NCBI RefSeq assembly: GCF_035961655.1
Contig: NZ_CP108393.1
Location: forward strand, 5,999,001-6,063,000
Length of the DNA stretch: 64,000 bases
Direction: 5' to 3'
From: Streptomyces sp. NBC_01317
Lineage (GTDB): Bacteria > Actinomycetota > Actinomycetes > Streptomycetales > Streptomycetaceae
Under the pieces are notes generated by a model, which saw only the letters and a program-made list of their open reading frames with translations, was not told where the DNA came from and ran no database searches. Both the position numbers and the translations under genes were made by a program. Positions 61,807 through 64,000 of the stretch are shown here, in pieces (within the stretch, counting starts at the first letter, position 1; every line of letters begins with the position of its first letter).

Positions 61807-62430
61807 TCAGGCGCGCGGCGCACATCCGAGCACATGCACCTTCACCAGAGCGCCGATGGTCGGATCCCGCCGCCGGAACGCCTCGACGAGATCCTGGTGC
61901 TCCTCCGCGTACGACTTCTGTACGGTGCCGAGCCAGCGGATCGACAGCGCGGTGAACACCTCGATGCCCAGCCCCTCCCAGGTGTGCAGCAGCACCGCGT
62001 TCCCGGCGGCCCGCACCAGCTCCCGGTGGAAGCCCACCGTGTGCCGCACCTGCGCCGTCCCGTCGGCCGTGCGGTCCGCGTCGTAGAGCGCCGCCACGTG
62101 CGGTTCCAGCGCCGAGCAGTCCCGTGCCAGCTTCTCCGCCGCCAGCTCCGCCGCGATCTGCTCCAGGCCGGCCCGTACCGGATAGCTCTCTTCCAGGTCG
62201 GCCGCCGTCAGGTTCCGTACCCGTACGCCCTTGTTCGGCGCCGACTCGATCAGCCGCAGGCTCTCCAGCTCCCGCAGCGCCTCCCGCACCGGCGTCTGGC
62301 TGACCTGGAGCTCGGTGGCGATCCGCCGCTCGACGATCCGCTCGCCCGGCTTCCAGCGGCCACTGACGATCCCCTCCACGATGTGCTCGCGGATCTGCTC
62401 GCGCAGCGAGTGGACGACGGGCGGAGTCAT
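61807..62430 (-). CDS. GntR-family (FCD-type) transcriptional regulator
   Basis: A 207-residue FadR-type regulator. The winged-helix part has VHSLREQIREHIVEGIVSGR, then RIATELQVSQTPVREALREL; the C-terminal FCD domain is helical, with the metal-binding type His/Asp pattern (HVAALYDADRT, HTVGFHRELVRAAGN). It lies immediately upstream of aceE on the same strand and downstream of sucB, so regulation of pyruvate or 2-oxoglutarate dehydrogenase genes by a carboxylate is probable. Ligand not determined. Confidence 0.92.
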   Translation of the reverse strand: MTPPVVHSLREQIREHIVEGIVSGRWKPGERIVERRIATELQVSQTPVREALRELESLRLIESAPNKGVRVRNLTAADLEESYPVRAGLEQIAAELAAEKLARDCSALEPHVAALYDADRTADGTAQVRHTVGFHRELVRAAGNAVLLHTWEGLGIEVFTALSIRWLGTVQKSYAEEHQDLVEAFRRRDPTIGALVKVHVLGCAPRA

Positions 62431-62469
62431 GGGAGGCGCTCCTCGGGGACAGGGTCGATGGGTAGACGA

Positions 62470-62520
62470 TACGGCGGCGCCCCCGCCCGGAGTGATCCGG
62501 ACAGGGGCGCCGTCGCCGTA
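62470..62520 (-). terminator. Terminator of sucB
   Basis: Stem formed by 62470-62483 (TACGGCGGCGCCCC) and 62504-62520, with a two-base bulge and a loop of about 20 bases, 20 bases after the sucB stop. Confidence 0.65.
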
Positions 62521-62539
62521 CTGGGTGTCTCCGAGAGCC

Positions 62540-64000
62540 CTACAGGCCGAGTTCGACCTCGAACTCGCCGGCTTCCAGGATCGCCTTGACCGCCGTCAGG
62601 TAACGGGCCGCGTCGGCGCCGTCCACCAGCCGGTGGTCGTAGGAGAGCGCGACGTACGTCATGTCGCGCACCGCGATGGTCTCGCCGAGGTCCGGGTGGT
62701 TGATGACCACCGGGCGCCGGACGGTGGCACCGATGCCGAGGATCGCGGCCTGGTTCGGGGGAACGATGATCGTGTCGAACAGCGCACCGCGCGAACCGGT
62801 GTTGCTGATGGTGAAGGTGCCGCCGGCCAGGTCGTCCGGCGTGATCTTGCTGGCGCGGACCGCCGCCGCCAGCTCCGCGGTCTTCTTGGAGATACCGGCG
62901 ATGTTCAGGTCGCCGGCGCCCTTGATGACCGGGGTCATCAGACCGCGCTCGGAGTCCACCGCGATACCGATGTTCTCGGTGTCGAAGTAGGTGATCGTGC
63001 CTTCGCCCTCGTTGATCCGGGCGTTGATGACCGGGTGGGCCTTCAGCGCCTGGGCCGCGGCCTTGACGAAGAACGGCATCGGCGAGAGCTTGACGCCCTC
63101 CCGGGCCGCGAACGACTCCTTCGCCTGGTTGCGCAGACGCATCAGCTTGGTGATGTCCACCTCGACCACGGAGGTCAGCTGCGCCTGCTCGTGCAGGGCC
63201 TTCATCATGTTGTCGCCGATGACCTTGCGCATCCGGGTCATCTTGACGGTCTGCCCGCGCAGCGGGGACGTCTCCAGCTTCGGCGCCTTCGACGCGGCGG
63301 CCGGGGCCGGCGCGGCGGGGGCGGAAGCGGCTGCCTGCGCGGCTGCCTTGGCGGCCTCCGCGGCGGCGAGGACGTCCTGCTTGCGGATGCGGCCGCCGAC
63401 GCCGGTGCCCTTGACCGAGCCCAGCTCGACACCGTTCTCGGAGGCGAGCTTGCGGACCAGCGGGGTCACGTACGCGCCGTCGTCACCGGCGGTCGCGGCG
63501 GGAGCCGGGGCCGGGGTGGCGGGCTTGGCCGGGGCGGGGGCCGGAGCGGCCTTCTGCGGGGCGGGGGCGGGGGCCGGAGCCGCCGGTGCCTGAGCCGCCG
63601 GGGCGGGCGCGGGCGCGGCGGGCTGCGGAGCCGGAGCCGGAGCCGGCGCGGGAGCCGCCGGAGCCGGTGCCGGTGCCTGGGCGGCCGGGGCGGGAGCCGG
63701 AGCCGCCGCCGGGGCGGGAGCGGCCGGAGCCGCTGCCGGGGCCGGTGCGGCACCCGGAGCGCCGATGACGGCGAGCCGGCCGCCGACCTCGGCGGTCTCG
63801 TCCTCGGCGACCACGATCTCCAGCAGGACGCCGGCGACCGGGGCGGGGATCTCGGTGTCCACCTTGTCGGTGGACACCTCCAGGAGCGGCTCGTCGGCCT
63901 CGACCGACTCACCGACCTCCTTGAGCCAGCGGGTGACGGTGCCCTCGGTGACGCTCTCGCCGAGCGCGGGAAGGACGACATCGGTGCCCTCGGCGCCGCC
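62540..64000 (-). CDS. sucB: Dihydrolipoyllysine succinyltransferase (2-oxoglutarate dehydrogenase E2), 5' partial
   Basis: The frame is open to the window edge, so the N-terminus is missing. The visible part contains one lipoyl domain with the lipoylated lysine in [11 protein letters not shown], a Pro/Ala linker of about 80 residues, a peripheral-subunit binding domain ([20 protein letters not shown], then GRIRKQDVL) and the catalytic domain ending in [16 protein letters not shown] with the active-site His. It transfers succinyl groups in the TCA cycle; the lipoyl group comes from LipB/LipA. In Streptomyces the E2 usually has two lipoyl domains, so the first is probably outside the window. 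AceE-linked E2 (acetyl transfer) is an alternative, but the linker and lipoyl sequence favour SucB. Confidence 0.92.
   Translation of the reverse strand, partial: GGAEGTDVVLPALGESVTEGTVTRWLKEVGESVEADEPLLEVSTDKVDTEIPAPVAGVLLEIVVAEDETAEVGGRLAVIGAPGAAPAPAAAPAAPAPAAAPAPAPAAQAPAPAPAAPAPAPAPAPQPAAPAPAPAAQAPAAPAPAPAPQKAAPAPAPAKPATPAPAPAATAGDDGAYVTPLVRKLASENGVELGSVKGTGVGGRIRKQDVLAAAEAAKAAAQAAASAPAAPAPAAASKAPKLETSPLRGQTVKMTRMRKVIGDNMMKALHEQAQLTSVVEVDITKLMRLRNQAKESFAAREGVKLSPMPFFVKAAAQALKAHPVINARINEGEGTITYFDTENIGIAVDSERGLMTPVIKGAGDLNIAGISKKTAELAAAVRASKITPDDLAGGTFTISNTGSRGALFDTIIVPPNQAAILGIGATVRRPVVINHPDLGETIAVRDMTYVALSYDHRLVDGADAARYLTAVKAILEAGEFEVELGL

Overview
This window comes from a high-GC actinomycete, almost certainly a Streptomyces. 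Coding sequence has strong third-position G/C, starts are often GTG behind GGAGG-type ribosome sites, and the gene content and order (glnE, malR-malEFG-aglA, glnII, glnA, lipA/lipB, aceE, GntR, sucB) match what I recall of the conserved core of Streptomyces chromosomes (the SCO2180-SCO2234 region of S. coelicolor). About 53 protein genes, one clear pseudogene, several strong hairpin terminators, candidate operators and several repeat arrays are supported. No rRNA, tRNA, CRISPR array, integrase or insertion sequence was recognised.

Layout. 0.1-5.7 kb: a GNAT acetyltransferase, a PNPOx-fold protein, glnE and a PAP2-type membrane phosphatase. 5.8-13.6 kb: a maltose/maltodextrin locus (LacI-type malR, divergent malE-malF-malG-alpha-glucosidase, secreted alpha-amylase). 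13.7-27 kb: envelope and regulatory genes: DUF4230, TetR, a membrane protein with a sigma-factor-like head, a lipoprotein with a Met-rich tail, a DUF1996 secreted protein, a two-component system, DUF4259, an epimerase-like protein, a Met-rich membrane protein with a PepSY protein, and an orphan winged-helix regulator. 27.3-40.9 kb: glnII, a translationally coupled pair (vWA protein plus ARPP-2-like protein), two Gfo/Idh-type oxidoreductases, a small conserved protein behind a PafBC-type promoter, an SMI1/KNR4 plus GNAT pair, RraA-like, epimerase and DHFR-like genes. 40.9-44.9 kb: an atypical, visibly lower-GC island with a decayed XRE/TPR regulator and an intact 774-residue AlbA_2-STAND NTPase-TPR protein. 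44.9-52.3 kb: glnA with canonical GlnR boxes, an RDD protein, DUF4191, a small conserved protein, lipA, lipB and an XRE/TPR regulator. 52.4-64 kb: an FAD oxidoreductase, a roughly 690-bp nested palindromic repeat region, a TIGR01777 protein, GNAT, DUF4240, SDR, a YafY-type regulator, aceE, GntR and the 3' part of sucB.

How the genes fit together. Three parts of nitrogen assimilation are present: two glutamine synthetases (GlnA with its adenylylation tyrosine Y397, and GlnII without it) and the adenylyltransferase GlnE that modifies GlnA. Lipoic acid synthesis (lipA/lipB) lies near two users of that chemistry: sucB, a lipoylated E2, and aceE, the E1 partner of a lipoylated E2. The mal cluster covers extracellular starch hydrolysis, uptake and intracellular glucosidase; no ABC ATPase is present, in line with the shared MsiK ATPase known in Streptomyces.

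The most novel-looking items are the AlbA_2-STAND-TPR gene in the island (a candidate NLR-like defence protein), the vWA/ARPP-2 pair (Ro60-like architecture), a small protein behind a perfect PafBC-type DNA-damage promoter, a membrane-tethered sigma-like protein, and a pair of homologous roughly 110-bp palindromic elements nested inside 33-bp inverted repeats at 53.9-54.6 kb. All functional statements are from reading the sequence and recalled family knowledge; no database search was run.
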